From contig JANBPK010000926.1 of NCBI GenBank assembly GCA_027579435.1, positions 62,001 through 126,000 on the forward strand: DNA of 64,000 bases. Direction: 5' to 3'. The position numbers and the translations under genes are program-made. Every line of letters begins with the position of its first letter. The first letter of the stretch is position 1. This stretch comes from Candolleomyces eurysporus (lineage: Eukaryota; Basidiomycota; Agaricomycetes; Agaricales; Psathyrellaceae). Of this stretch, positions 11,961 through 23,324 are shown one piece after another. A model generated the notes under the pieces. That model ran no database searches. It was not told where the DNA came from and was given only the letters and a program-made list of their open reading frames with translations.

Positions 11961-12719
11961 AGGGACCATAGCAAAAATAGCAAACACTAATTTCGCAAAC
12001 GCAAGGGCGAGTCGCGTTTTGATGCAAACCCAGAAGACTTGAGCGTCTAACACAGAACATTCTTAGAGACTATTCTCCAACCGGTCATATTAATTTTGCT
12101 ACGAATGTTGGAGTACCTCTTAGTCGAGTGCACGAGGCTGTAGCAATACAAGTAGAGCCAAATTGTGTGCATTCAATCGCGGCGTCGCAGCATCTCGGAT
12201 GCAAACGTTGGGACTCGGAGGCGAAAGGCGGAAGCTAGAAATAGAAATCAAAATTGGGTGTGACGGGAGAGGCGCTGTGGTTGTAATATAGTTCGCTCTG
12301 ACCATGAGAAAATTCAAACAGCTGAGCAAACGATGACTGTTGTCGACACTGCGTAATTTACGTGTGATGGAATCGAAATCGAAAACCTCCGCACGTACGC
12401 TGTCATCTTGCTTCGAGGGTGAGGACGACCAATGATATCGTGGCGCTTATCGATCGATCGGGGATTACCATATTCTGGCAGCCCACGTTTATTTACATGG
12501 GTCGAAAGTCTGGGCGATGACGACATGAAGAGTGGCTTGTAATTATGTGTGTGGTCTAGAACAAAGATTCGATCGGTCCACTCAGACAACAGAACAGAAG
12601 ACCCCGCAGAATTTATCCCCTGATGCAACGTCTCAGGGTACAGGCAGAGCAACTGGAGCCCAAGTGTGGGCAACAGGGGTGTAAAATCATCCATCAACTC
12701 GAGGGCGACGAAGGGGAGA

Positions 12720-13660
12720 AGACCGTGTGCTTCCCAGACTCATACCGCCCTCCTGCGACCTGGACGCCGCTCCTTGTTCTCGCTGCTCCTGATCAAAGTC
12801 AAGGTCGCAACCCAAATAGTTCCTATGCCCACCTGACGATTGGTTTGCAGGACGTGATAATCATAGGTATATGTCGGAGAAAGTTGGCGGTTCCCAAGAG
12901 ACAAGCGGAGGGTGACTGTGGCAGGACCACGCTATCGGTGGCCCCTGAACCGTTGAGTTGACAGGCGGCCGTTGTTTTGGCTTTTCGCAACTCGAACACT
13001 CCTGAAGCGAGAATCATCGTTCATGTCAAGGTCAGTGGCCGGGAGAATTGCGGCACGCTCTACCCCAGTGTCGATACACGGCTGCGACGAGGAAGTCTAG
13101 AGGTTCCCGTACCCCGTACCGGAGCGGCGACAAAGCTGTAGAACGGGCAGACCTCGTGGAATAGGCTAGCGTTAAGAGTGCTGTAAAAATCAGGTGGAAC
13201 TCCAGGCTTGCTATCCCAAAAGCGCATGAAAGGCACTTTCACCTATGGCCTCCCAATTCTTTGAGAATGACAAGAATGAAAGGAGAAATTGATGAATGAA
13301 TGATGGGATACTTTTGGGCGCTCGTGTGTATCAATAAAGTGGAACGACAAGAGAGACTAAGTCGGGGAGCATTGACGTGGGTGCACGATCGAATTGGGGT
13401 ATGCGAAGTTCTGGGTAAACGGGTTTGTGCACAGGTTCCCTAAATGGCCTGTAAGATCAACTTCTTGCCTCGATTCAAAGGCACACGAAGTTCAACTCAG
13501 CGGCGAGTTTTACAAAAGTACTCTATCAAGATGTGCAGTGCTCAAGTTACTCTACATATTATGCTATTGAATGTAGTGTCTCCGGATATTTCGACAAATA
13601 GCTACGTCAGGCCGGGCTCCTCGGTATTTAGCGTATGCGTTGCGGGTGTACAGGGAAAAG
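12720..13660. repeat. Duplicated segment D, copy 1
   Basis: Similar to 18170-19100: shared phrases include CTCCTGATCAAAGTC at 12786 and 18209, and GGTGACTGTGG at about 12910 and 18340. It precedes dsRBM-like gene 3 as copy 2 precedes gene 4. A minus-strand frame keeps a weak SVVLPQSP/SMVLPQSP similarity between copies, which may be a trace of an old gene; no function can be given. Confidence 0.55.
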
Positions 13661-13950
13661 AACTGGTTTAACGGACCCGGATGTGGAGCAGTCTGGGTCG
13701 GCCACCATGATCATCAATTTTGAGCGCGTTAATTAGCGATGCCAAGTAAGGTTGTCCTTCTCTTATCAGGGATGAAAAATTCCTCCCGTGGAACTATCGA
13801 ACCATTTTTCGGGTTCTACAAACAACATGTTTCTGCCTTCCACATTTCCGCATGAAGACGGACAGGTGTCATTCAGCTGCGTGAAGAGATATCATTTTAT
13901 GCACTCGAAACGTTGCATTCTTGAAACATGCCACCTAGATGTGATCTCTG

Positions 13951-13958
13951 TATAAAAT
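13951..13958 (+). promoter_or_regulatory. TATA box of dsRBM-like gene 3
   Basis: TATAAAAT, 55 bp before the ATG at 14006. The minisatellite and CCAAT motif found before copies 1, 2 and 5 are not seen here. Confidence 0.6.
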
Positions 13959-14005
13959 CCCCAAGGAAGGCCGAATTCTTGCATCGGAGTACAGCGGAAG
14001 GTTCC

Positions 14006-14383
14006 ATGTCTGACGGTGGGTATTCGACTCACATCATCTGTCCTCTTAGCCCTCACTGTGTAGCTTCAAACCACAGGGTCATGTACGAAGTTTAATAACG
14101 CTACGCAACGAGTCCTTGGACCCACCATCTCCCCTATCGTTTACGTTTGGGAGACGAACGACCCACTCAACCCTTGGTCCGCCGAAGCCCGACGTAAGTC
14201 TCAATGTGTGAGTGATGTCCTTCCCAGTACGCTAACGTCGACTTTATTAAAGTTTTCAGTGGAGATGATGTTATAAGGAGGTTTCCCCAGGAGTGCGCAC
14301 CTAGGAGACAGTGTGCAAAGGACCTTGCTGCGAACACTGCATACCAGTGGCTCCGCGCTCAGTATCCAAATATATTAACTTGA
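14006..14383 (+). CDS. Small dsRNA-binding-motif-like protein, copy 3
   Basis: Exons 14006-14015, 14077-14193 and 14253-14383 encode 85 residues (introns 61 and 59 bp). Compared with copy 2 it has Ser for Tyr in the core (NDPLNPWSAEAR), two extra Cys in the last exon (PQECAPRRQCAKDLA) and a shorter tail ending PNILT. The Ala-rich helix (AKDLAANTAYQWL) is kept. The upstream region belongs to the segment-D type, so its promoter differs from copies 1, 2 and 5 although the TATA spacing is the same. Confidence 0.82.
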
Positions 14384-15399
14384 ATAATGTTTGAGGAGGT
14401 TCAACATTCTCCGAGAGACTATTCCATATTCCATCACAAAGAAGCAGCGTTCCGTACGTTGAGCGAATGAATTAAATTACTATCATTGGTAATGGGTTGC
14501 AAAATGGACCTAGAGATGCAAAAATGGCTTTCTGGAGACCACTGAAGGTTGGAGGGCAGATCGGAGTTGGGAATATGGTGTAAAGTAGCTCTTATAAAAT
14601 GTTGGTCAAGACCGATTAGAGAAATACTCATTCCTTCGAGGGATGCACGCCTATCAGTGGAAATTTTTCAGGCGAAAAACACGATTTTCGTGAGAAATGC
14701 TACTTCCTAGGCCACACAGAGGGAACAGTGTCACAGAAATTGGCGTGGTAGTACACATATACCTTTCAAATGCGCAAGCCTATTTTCAGGGAGATTGGGC
14801 GTACGGGAGGGTTGTCCTACATGAATCAATGCTGTGTGACGGCCAGGGTGACGAGGAGGACCCATCATATTCCAGTCTCCGCCCGAATGCCCATCAGGGA
14901 AGCGAGAGGAGTGTCGCGACGCGTGAGCCGTACGTGACATTCTGTCAGAATCCGTGACATTTTGTGACATTTCGTGACATCCGCTTGTGCAACTCCCTGC
15001 CTTTGGGCACTTTTTCCACCGGCATCCGTCTGGCTCGCTCAAAAGTAGGTGCTTGAGCGAAAGGCCTTGTATAACCCTTTGAAAGAAGTACATCAATGAT
15101 CGTGTAGATTCTTAGAACACACCGTTTAGTGGGCGACGAGATAAACATCAGTCAACAAAATTTTTTGCAACTCCACTCCGATGATAGTATCTGTTAGAAA
15201 AGCGGCTTAGGCGTCTACGTGGGTAAACTCCGTTTCAAGGATCAAAGCGGTGCATACTAGTAGCTTGACATCACGCGTTCTCCCTAAACACTGACAGCAC
15301 TCCTGTCCAACGGTTTGCCGTCAGCGACAATCGTCGTTGGCTGACACTCTACGCCTTCTCCACTGTCCTCATCATCTCTTAGAACCGGAAAAGAAAGGA
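14384..15399. other. Spacer after dsRBM-like gene 3
   Basis: Contains a short cluster of GTGACATT-type direct repeats near 14935-14980. No gene recognised. Confidence 0.4.
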
Positions 15400-16390
15400 A
15401 ATGGTTTTTCCAATGCACATGCAGCCCTCACCATCCCGTATGGTCGAGAAACCGGGCTCAAGCCTCTCAAATCGAGTACACCCGCCCGGAGCGCTCCAAG
15501 CAAGACGAAAGGGAAGACAACATGAACGATAATAACGGCCATCCAAACCTCCTTCCCGCTCCGACACGTCTCCTTCCCGTCTCCTCCAACTAGCAGTCGC
15601 AACACTACTGTCCTAGGGAGCACCTCCGCGTTCAACATGGGTATGGTTTGGTCTATCTGCAGACGGCCCAAAAATGTAGGCTACGACGACGACAAGTTAA
15701 ACCCTTCCCCTCTTGTCCCACGTCGATGAACCCAATACAAATCCACGGGTCCTATCACTTTACCGCGAGGATTTAACACCCTCACCCCCAGTCGGCGATT
15801 CTCACCTCCACGTCCTAGTTCTTCGGCGGTATCCTCGCTGTCGTGGTCTCATCACCTACGAGCTCGCCACCCGTGGCCGCCTTCTTCGAGCGTCCGTGAC
15901 ATGTTGATGGGGGTGGGGGCTCGCGCGGCGCGTTTTTGAGGGAGAGGTCTCCGAAGGGATAATTTTCGAGAGCAATGAATGCTAGGAGGAGGTCGGAAGA
16001 AACCGAAGATTAATTTACCAATGAGGATGAAGACAGTGGTAATGAAGAGGAGGAAGGGAGGATAGACTCTGAACGACGAGGTATGCTGCTGACCTTCTCA
16101 TACTGTATTGTGTGATTCTGATTGAGCTTGTTATACTTATACAGCTCTTCAGCTCAATTATAATGAACGTGAACCAGCGTGCCTACCGCGTCTTCTACGA
16201 AAAATTGGAAGCTCGGTCGACCCAGAAATCGAGGACGTCAGTCGGTGGGAGGAGCTCCGAGCCGAGCCTGTTCCCTCTCGCCATCCTTCCCCCGGATCCA
16301 ACTCTACCACGTTCCCTTCCTCTACTTCTTTTTCTCCCTACTCCTCTTCCTCTCGAAACTTCATTTACTGTACCATGCTTCAACCTGGAG
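15400..16390 (+). pseudogene. Decayed copy 3 of the acidic low-complexity gene
   Basis: Parallel to both exons of the intact gene at 20158-21858. The Met-His-Met-Gln-Pro start is near 15412. The Ser/Pro/Arg-rich middle runs to about 15910. Exon 2 starts near 16140 after a TACAG acceptor-like end, and an ATCGAGGACGTCAGTCGGTG block at about 16226 equals about 21330. In-frame stops break the product. It lies directly after intact dsRBM-like gene 3. Confidence 0.78.
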
Positions 16391-16924
16391 CTATTGAAAT
16401 GCGTACTTTATATTTTTATCACCTTCAATACAACCCCATTGAAGAGTACGTTGATTGTCGAACTTCTGCGATCTCGTTTCGGTCGGAGCAGGATTCTTGA
16501 CCTTTCTGCCTGCTGGAGCGTCTTGGAAAGACTGTATCCCGTAGTCGAATCACGCAGCTACACCCTTACACGAGGAGAGGATTTCATTCCCATCAAGCTA
16601 ATCGCAACTTGAAGAAGGCTGATCGGCGCTAGCGGACGCTGTCCTCCCGTCGACATCCTCATCGTCAACCTGTCCTCGGAACCTCGAGGGCCTACTGCCC
16701 CCATTTACTAAGGATTCACGGTAGAAATCAATATGCCTTTGTTCAAACACTTTCAGCTATAGGACTCTGGTGACCACGAACAAACCTTCCGGGTCGTTTT
16801 CTTCCCTCCATCTAGAGATGATCTTGCAGTTCTGTGAGAAAGGGACTTGCAACCGAGGTACCTGATGGGATAGGTAGGCAATAGAAGGTCGTTGAAGTCC
16901 AGAGACTCGAAAGGTCTCCAGCCC

Positions 16925-18010
16925 CAGTGGTCCTTATATACATTGCCCAATCACATCCTAACTCTTGCACCGCGATGCGTCTCCAAGGCTGGCAGGAGTA
17001 GAAAATGCAACTGTACGGGATGTAGCAGAATAAGAGTCTGCACCCGTTGCCAGAGCTGAGCGGAAGCCGCATCAGCCATTCGGTTGTAGCAAGTCATGCA
17101 CAGCGAGAGGATGTGAAACAAAGGAATACCTACAAAGTAGCTGCTTCTTGGCACCCCGCTGCCTGAGTCCCCTGCTAATATGCTGGCTCCCCTGATTCAG
17201 GGAAGCTGCCAGTGTACTTAACGTCGCTTGATCCGCACCGATCTCCCAGTCTGACGTAGTACTGACGTCAATGGCTTCTGACTCGACCCCGCTCTCCTCT
17301 ATCAGCACCAGTGAGTCCCTAAAAGTATACCCTGCACTGAGATCCCAATCCGACCTAGTACTGACGTCAATGCTTTCTGACTCGACCGCTCCCTCCTTGC
17401 TCCTCTATATCAGCCCCAAAAGCATACACCGTACTCATATCCCAATCCGAACTAGTACTCACGTCAATGCTTTCCAGATCTGACTCGACCTCCTCCCTCC
17501 TCTATATCAGCACTAGTGAGTCCCCAAAGACACTCCGGCATTCATTTAACTTTCCCCTTCATTCTTTTCATTCTCGGGGAGTCGAGAGGCTATAAGTGGA
17601 AGCATATTCTGAACCTTTTTGGGGAAACAAGCCGCACCAATGAGTGCCCTTGTTCTGTTACGGTATTCCCCCTCGTCATCTCCCTCCCTTACCTCTCGCT
17701 CTCACAGCCCCTCTCCTCTGTCCGCCTCCTTCCTTTTCGTACTTTTACCCTACTGCCTGTACCGTAACTGTCCAGTCTCATTATGGGTAATAACACGAGT
17801 CTCACCTGATTTCTGACAGTTCCCAAAGCATCCCATCACTCAATTCCCCTTTCACTCGCACTCGCTTAGATGAGCTCGGAGAATTGTGTTTGTTTGACCG
17901 TGTGTACCCAAGGTCCTCGTACTATCATTGTGGCCCATCGATTCGCGATTGCGATATTTTGGTCTCGCAGAAGCTCGAGATCATGATCATCATGTTTGAT
18001 GCAGATGACT
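16925..18010. repeat. Duplicated non-coding segment C, copy 2
   Basis: Counterpart of 11240-11960 but longer, because one internal unit was tandemly triplicated (17241-17530). On the minus strand a TATATAAGG lies at about 16934, but no conserved reading frame follows it. Confidence 0.6.
17241..17530. repeat. Three tandem units of about 98 bp containing ACGTCA motifs
   Basis: Units begin near 17241, 17340 and 17438. Each carries CCCAATCCGA-like sequence followed by TAGTACTGACGTCAATG. The 8-bp palindrome TGACGTCA (CRE/ATF type) is perfect at 17263-17270 and 17362-17369, and altered to TCACGTCA near 17458. Only one unit is present in segment C copy 1 (about 11540-11600). Confidence 0.65.
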
Positions 18011-18169
18011 TAAACCCTCCGACGCCAGGTTCGCCGGCTTGAACGACAAGAGAAGATGTGACATCTCAGGAAACAGGGTGGGGCAGGTGGAGTCTAGATC
18101 TGTGAAACGAGAGCGTGTGTTCAGTTGAACGTATCCGTTGAGTTGAGCGCAGCAAAGGGGACGAAGTGA

Positions 18170-19100
18170 CCCCAGATCACCTTGGACCTTGCTCCTTTCT
18201 CTTCGCGCTCCTGATCAAAGTCGAGGTGGCCACTCAAATAGCTACTATACCCATCTGGGGCTACGTTGCAGGATGTGGTCATAGAGCTATATTGATGAAG
18301 ATCAGGGGTTCGTCCAGAGAACGGCGGAGGGGCGGGGTCGGTGACTGTGGAAGGACCATACTGTCGCAGGTATATGAAATGTTAACCTGACTAGCGGTCC
18401 TTGTTTCGGTGTTCGCAAAGTGAGCACTCTTGGAGCGAGGATCTTTATCCATGCCTAATTCGATGACCTGGAGAAAATCAGCACTTGGTACATGTCTTGC
18501 TTGGCTCGCGACGAAGAAATCGAGATCACCGTAGTCCGTCTTCTCTGGCCCCCGACGAGAGCGGCAGAAAAGCTGCAGAGCGCGCAGAGCTTGCGTAAAA
18601 GGCAAGCCTTGCGAGTTATGTAAAGTCTAGTGGGACTCTGGGTATGTTTCTTCAGGGGCGCTCGAAGGCACTTCACCCACAGCCTCCTGACTCCCCGGAG
18701 AATGAGAGGAATGAAGAGGAGAATTGAATCAATGGTGGGATGCTCTCGGATATCCATTGGTGGTGATATAGAGAAACGAGAGGAGAAAAGGGGTAAGAAA
18801 GGACTGACGTGTGAGTGCTAGGTCGAATTAGGATATGCCAAGCACAGGTAAACCTGGTCGTCCGCGGCGCGTCTGAACCGTAACGGTCTGCTGACTTCCC
18901 GAGGCCTCACTAGCGCCGATTTAAGCACTATCATTGACAAAGACACTGTAAGATCGAGCTTCTACTCTGAGTTACGTCAGGCGGTGCTTCGAGCACATAT
19001 CTTTTCCAAAGACACTGTAAGATAGAGCTTCTACTTTGAGTCATGTTAGGCCGGGCTCATCGGTAGTTACCATCTGCGTTGCGGGGTACTGAGAATTTGT
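18170..19100. repeat. Duplicated segment D, copy 2
   Basis: Counterpart of 12720-13660, lying immediately upstream of dsRBM-like gene 4. No intact frame is shared with copy 1. Confidence 0.55.
18939..19065. repeat. Local tandem duplication, about 68 bp
   Basis: AAAGACACTGTAAGATCGAG near 18939 recurs near 19007 as AAAGACACTGTAAGATAGAG, each followed by CTTCTACT.TGAGT and a GTTAGGC/GTCAGGC phrase. Confidence 0.65.
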
Positions 19101-19402
19101 TTTTCTGTTCGAAAATAACGGACTCGGGTGCAAAGCGGTTTGGATCGGCCACCGTGTCTTCGATCTTGAGGACTGGGCGCCTTAATTGGTGATGCTAGGT
19201 GAGGTTTACCCCATTGCTAATCAAAAAAAAGAAAATCCCAACCATTTTAGGGCATCCACACTGTCAGACAACAACTGTCTCCCTTCCACGTTTCCTCATG
19301 AGGACGCAAAAAGGTGCTTCGGCTGAGTGCCGATGGTGTGATATAGCCCGATCTACTCACCACATTCGATTTTCGAAAGAGGCTACCTGCGTGTGGTTTA
19401 TG

Positions 19403-19410
19403 TATAAAAG
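19403..19410 (+). promoter_or_regulatory. TATA box of dsRBM-like gene 4
   Basis: TATAAAAG, 56 bp before the ATG at 19459, followed by the conserved GGAGGAAGGCTGAAGTCTTG leader. Confidence 0.65.
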
Positions 19411-19458
19411 CCAGGAGGAAGGCTGAAGTCTTGCTGCGGAGTACCGCTTAAAGGACCC

Positions 19459-19830
19459 ATGTCTGACGGTGGGTATTTGTCCTTCATCCTTTACTCTCTT
19501 TGCGCTCAATATGTAGCTCCAAACCACAGGCTCATGTGCGAGGTTCAACAACGCTACCCAACGAGTTTTTGGAGGTTTCGTCACCCCTGTCGTTTATGTT
19601 TGGGAGACAAATGACCCACTCAACCCTTGGTACGCCGAAGCCCGATGTAAGTGCCAATTTGTGAGCGGTGCTACTCACAGTGTGCTAATGTCGACGTCTA
19701 TACAGTCATACGTGGCGACAGTGTTGTGAGGAGGTTTCCCCAGGCATGCGCGCCTACGAGGCAGAGGGCAAAGGACCTTGCCTCGAGCACTGCATACCAG
19801 TGGCTCCGCACTCGGTATCCGAATATTTAG
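19459..19830 (+). CDS. Small dsRNA-binding-motif-like protein, copy 4
   Basis: Exons 19459-19468, 19530-19646 and 19706-19830 encode 83 residues (introns 61 and 59 bp). It keeps MSDGSCARFNNATQRVFGG, the core NDPLNPWYAEAR and the C-terminal helix AKDLASSTAYQWL. The stop comes right after the helix (YPNI), so the tail is six residues shorter than in copy 2. It is the only direct-repeat copy followed by an intact acidic gene (start 20158, 327 bp downstream). Confidence 0.82.
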
Positions 19831-20157
19831 GCTAAATAATTTTTGAAGAGCTTCGGCATTCTCCGATCGATTATTCCGTCACGAAGTTGCGGCGTCGTAT
19901 CCAGGTGTTGGACGAAAGAATTTTAATTGTCTGTGAGAAAGCGCCTGGGCGTCTACGCGGTCCGTTAATATAAATCAAGGATCAAAGCGGCACGCAGCGT
20001 GACGGCGCGTCATGTCACGGACCCCTAAAACGTGACATCACGCGTTTTCGCTCAACAACGCGTCACGCTCTCCGTTGAACAGTCTTGTCAGCGACCATCG
20101 TCGTTGGCTGACCCTCGACACCTTCTCCACCGTCCTCATCGTCTCGAAGAACTGGAC

Positions 20158-21858
20158 ATGGCTTTCACAATGCACATGCAGCCCTCATCATCGACACCGT
20201 TCACATCACCGAACCACCAGGCGACGCCGACAGGTCAAGGCCACCAGCAGCAACAGCAGTTGTTTTTTACGCCTCAGCAGCCTAGAACGAGTAATCCATT
20301 CCATTTTCCAGGCCAAGATCCATTCTCCTTCTCGAGCCTACAATCGGATTCGACACCGAAGCCTGTGGAGACCGGAGGATTAGGAGCTGGAGCAGGGCAG
20401 AAGCAGAAGGGCCATAGACACAGCACTGGCTCCTATAGTCGAGGAAGCGGGTTCAAACCCCTAAACTCCAGTCCACTCGCCCGAAGCTCCAAGTTGGTCG
20501 AAGACGAAGATGACATGGACGACGACTTCAGCTCACACCAACCCTCCTCCCCACTCGGACGCGTCTCCTTCCTCCCTCCCCCAACTAGTAGCAGTACCAC
20601 CACTGTTCCCGGGTTCAACATGGGGCTAGCTCGGTCTACCCGCAGACGGCCCAGGACTCTCGGACGTGACAGCGACGACGATGACGACGAAGTGAACCCC
20701 TCCCCCCTGGTCCAACGTCGTCGAGCCCAATACAAATCGACGGGTCCTAGCACCCTACCAAGAGCCAACACATTCACCCCCGCTCGAAGATTCTCAAGTA
20801 CACGTCCTAGTGCTTCGGCTATGTCCTCGCTGTCGTGGGACTCTTCCCCATCGAGCTCGCCCCCTGTGGCAGCCCTGTTCGAGCGTCCACGTAATATTGA
20901 TGTAGACGAGGACCCCCGTCGTGCGTTTTTGAGGGAGAGGTTCAAGAAGAGGTATTTTGCGAGGGCGACGAAGGCGAGGGAGAAGGCTGTTAAGGCGAGG
21001 AGGAGGAGGGTGGAGGGGACTGAGGATTACTTTGCCACTGAGGACGAGGAAAGTGATGATGGTGGAATCGGGGGCATCAGGAAGAGTAAGGGCAAGGGAA
21101 AAGCGATTAGTGACGACGAAGATATGGACGACGAGGAGGAGGGTGAAGAAGAGATTCTCAATGATGAGGTACGTTTAGTATCTTCCCTACCCCTTTTGCT
21201 ATATTTCTAACTAGGGCTGTCATCTATACAGCTCTTCAGCCGGATAGTCGCAAACATGAACCGCAAAATGCAACACGCCTACCGCGTCTCCTACGCACAC
21301 GAAATAGGGAGCTCGTTCGACCCCGATATCGAGGACGTCAGTCGGTGGGAGGAGGAGCTGCAAGCCGAGCCTCGTACTTTCCCCGCATCTTCGTCTGCTA
21401 CCTCTCTGCCCTCCTCGTCTTCGCACACCTTCCCACCATCCTCTTCGGGCACCTTGCTCACACCCTCCTCGTCCGGATCCCGGTCAGGTACTGCACGTGC
21501 AGACATTGGCTCTTCCCCACCCCGTGCTCCTACTGATTACGAGTACGACGGAAATGACGAGGACGAAGACGGCTTTGCGGACTTTGAGGACGCGGAGATC
21601 GAGGCGTACGCAGAGGAGTATGCTAGGGCTATAGAGGCTCAGGAGCAGGGGCAACAACAGAACAACGCTGGGAATGTGCTCTCGCAAAACGACGTGAGCA
21701 GCGGTAGCGTGCAGACAGGACAGGAAGACCTCTTTGCGGGACTCGAGGATATACCAGAGGACGAGTTGTTTGGGGAGTGGAATTGGAGTGAGAGCGAGGC
21801 TGAGGGTCCGGGTATTGGGGCGAAGGTGGATGAGGATGAGGATATGGATTGGTCTTGA
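20158..21858 (+). CDS. Hypothetical acidic, low-complexity protein (only intact member of its family here)
   Basis: Two exons, 20158-21168 and 21232-21858 (intron 63 bp, GT-AG), encode 545 residues. The Met at 20158 was chosen because the decayed copies lose similarity upstream of this point. An in-frame Met at 20032 would add 42 residues. The N-terminal 250 residues are Ser/Pro/Gln-rich with an acidic patch (EDEDDMDDD, about residue 118). At about 257-290 there is a strongly basic, helix-prone stretch (FKKRYFARATKAREKAVKA) followed by acidic runs. Exon 2 opens with a charged segment LFSRIVANMNRKMQHAYRV, the best conserved part in the relics. Glu/Asp-rich regions follow to the end (DEDEDMDWS). 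No known domain is recognised. Composition suggests a nuclear disordered protein, but that is inference. Confidence 0.75.
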
Positions 21859-22992
21859 GTGTTGCGATTGAGATGTCGTTTTGGGTGTTATGTGCATATT
21901 TTTGACACGGACGCAGGAGATGTCAATGGGACGAGGTAAAAGGCGAAGCAAATTTTTTATAAGGTTTCACTTATTGTACCATGCTCGAACTTAGAGACTG
22001 AATTATTGAACTTTGGAATATTTTGAACAGCCTTTTTCGCAGAAATGTGTTGTCGGATTCTGGGTTCGAACTTTTCCCGAGAGTATACCCCCTTTCCTTC
22101 TTCTCCTTCTGCTTCTCCTCCGTCTCCTTCCCCTCCCGTGACAATTCGTCTACCACCATGATAAATGGATTCACATTCGATGAGAATGCGGTGCCCAATA
22201 GTGAAAGCTATTTGACCGCCAAACTCGCGTCCTTCCTTGCTGCTGCGCTTGAGTGTAATAAGGACGCCTCGATCTGAGTGGCAGTGGAATCGCCCGCTGG
22301 AGCGTTGGAACGCAGAGCGATGTTTTTGTATCTGAGGTACATACAATTAATCATCTTGTATTCGAATTCCCCAGACCATTCCTGTAAGAGTAGGNAAACA
22401 CGAAAATGGGTTGGCCGAATTCGGATCAGTGGCGTGGGTGTGTGTCTGATCCGAGATCAGATTGCTTGCCAGCCGTCTCGTTCCCGCGAGCGAGCAGCTA
22501 GCAACGCGGCTACCCAGCGATTCGGGCAAAAGTTGGCGCTGTCAAGTTGTTCTCACCCAAGGCCTTCTGGCCGCACCTCATGTTCGTCGTAATAGAGCGG
22601 CACCAGTACTCGCTGGCAATTTTTATCAATGACGAGATGGGAATTGAGCGATCGATAGAATAGATACATAGATATTCTATGATACAACGAATGTCCGATG
22701 GAAAGCGATCGGTGGAAGGAGAGTTGAGGAGAAGCTACAAGCTACAGATGGTGACTGGTATCCCACTTAAGGATCATCTAAGGAGGAAGGGGTCGGTGTG
22801 GGCCGACGTTCGAAACTCGAAGGTTGTGTCGATTGAGGAGGGGGAGGATTCGAAAGACGTCGAGAGACACTTGGCTGAAGAATAACTTGAATCGATCCTA
22901 TCGGTCGAACCGGTCCGTGAATACATGCTCCACAATAGGTTTAGAAATGGTGGCGACTTACAAGCTGGTCCTCGGGCGAACGGCGTGCTTGA
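21859..22992. other. Intergenic stretch after the acidic gene
   Basis: AT-rich 3' flank, then a CT-rich tract at about 22095-22140. A single N at 22395. No supported gene. Confidence 0.4.
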
Positions 22993-23198
22993 TTAGGTGC
23001 AGCTGTTAAGCATGCGGCACCCCTGGGGGTTGGCTTCACGGGCAGCGACCTCGGCGGGCCCTGCAACAGGGACAGGGGAGGAGGCTACCAAGGTAGCGAC
23101 TAGAATGAGAACAGATTTAAGTTGCATCCCTGCAGTAAAAGGCAAAATTGCATACAGAAGAGAGCGACGACGGTGGTGAAAGCAGCAGAGAATTGCAT
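22993..23198 (-). CDS. Putative small secreted peptide (49 aa)
   Basis: Exon 1 is 23156-23198 and exon 2 is 22993-23099. The 56-bp intron starts GTATGC and ends TTCTAG. The predicted product starts MQFSAAFTTVVALFFATLVA, a good signal peptide. It continues through a short Pro/Val/Glu-rich propeptide-like part and ends ANPQGCRMLNSCT, with two Cys in the last eight residues. Small secreted peptides with this layout are common in basidiomycetes. A TATATAAG lies about 120 bp upstream (23315-23324), followed by a CT-rich leader, as expected for a well-expressed gene. Without transcript data the intron and the early stop remain uncertain; a longer, further spliced product is possible because a GTAAGT follows about 35 bp after the stop. 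Confidence 0.5.
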
Positions 23199-23314
23199 GT
23201 TGGATTGATTAGAGAGCGGGTAGAGAGAGGCTGGCTTGGATAAAGCTTTGGAGGTGTGAAGCAGAAGAAGATGGGAGTACTGCAAGCTGTAGGATATGTC
23301 ACACTTTCTACCCG

Positions 23315-23324
23315 ACTTATATAC
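23315..23324 (-). promoter_or_regulatory. TATA box of the small secreted peptide gene
   Basis: GTATATAAGT on the minus strand, followed by a CT-rich leader that leads to the ATG at 23198. Confidence 0.5.

Noticed and set aside
16812..17308. Minus-strand gene starting after TATATAAGG in segment C
   Set aside because: Frames are not conserved between the two segment C copies and no splice model gives a shared product.
20032..20157. Longer N-terminus for the acidic gene from the Met at 20032
   Set aside because: Paralogous relics lose similarity upstream of the Met at 20158 and the extra 42 codons look like random translation; kept only as an alternative.
20440..20470. tRNA-like GGTTCAAACCC T-loop sequence
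   Set aside because: No cloverleaf can be built around it and it lies inside a coding exon; no tRNA or rRNA gene was found in the window.
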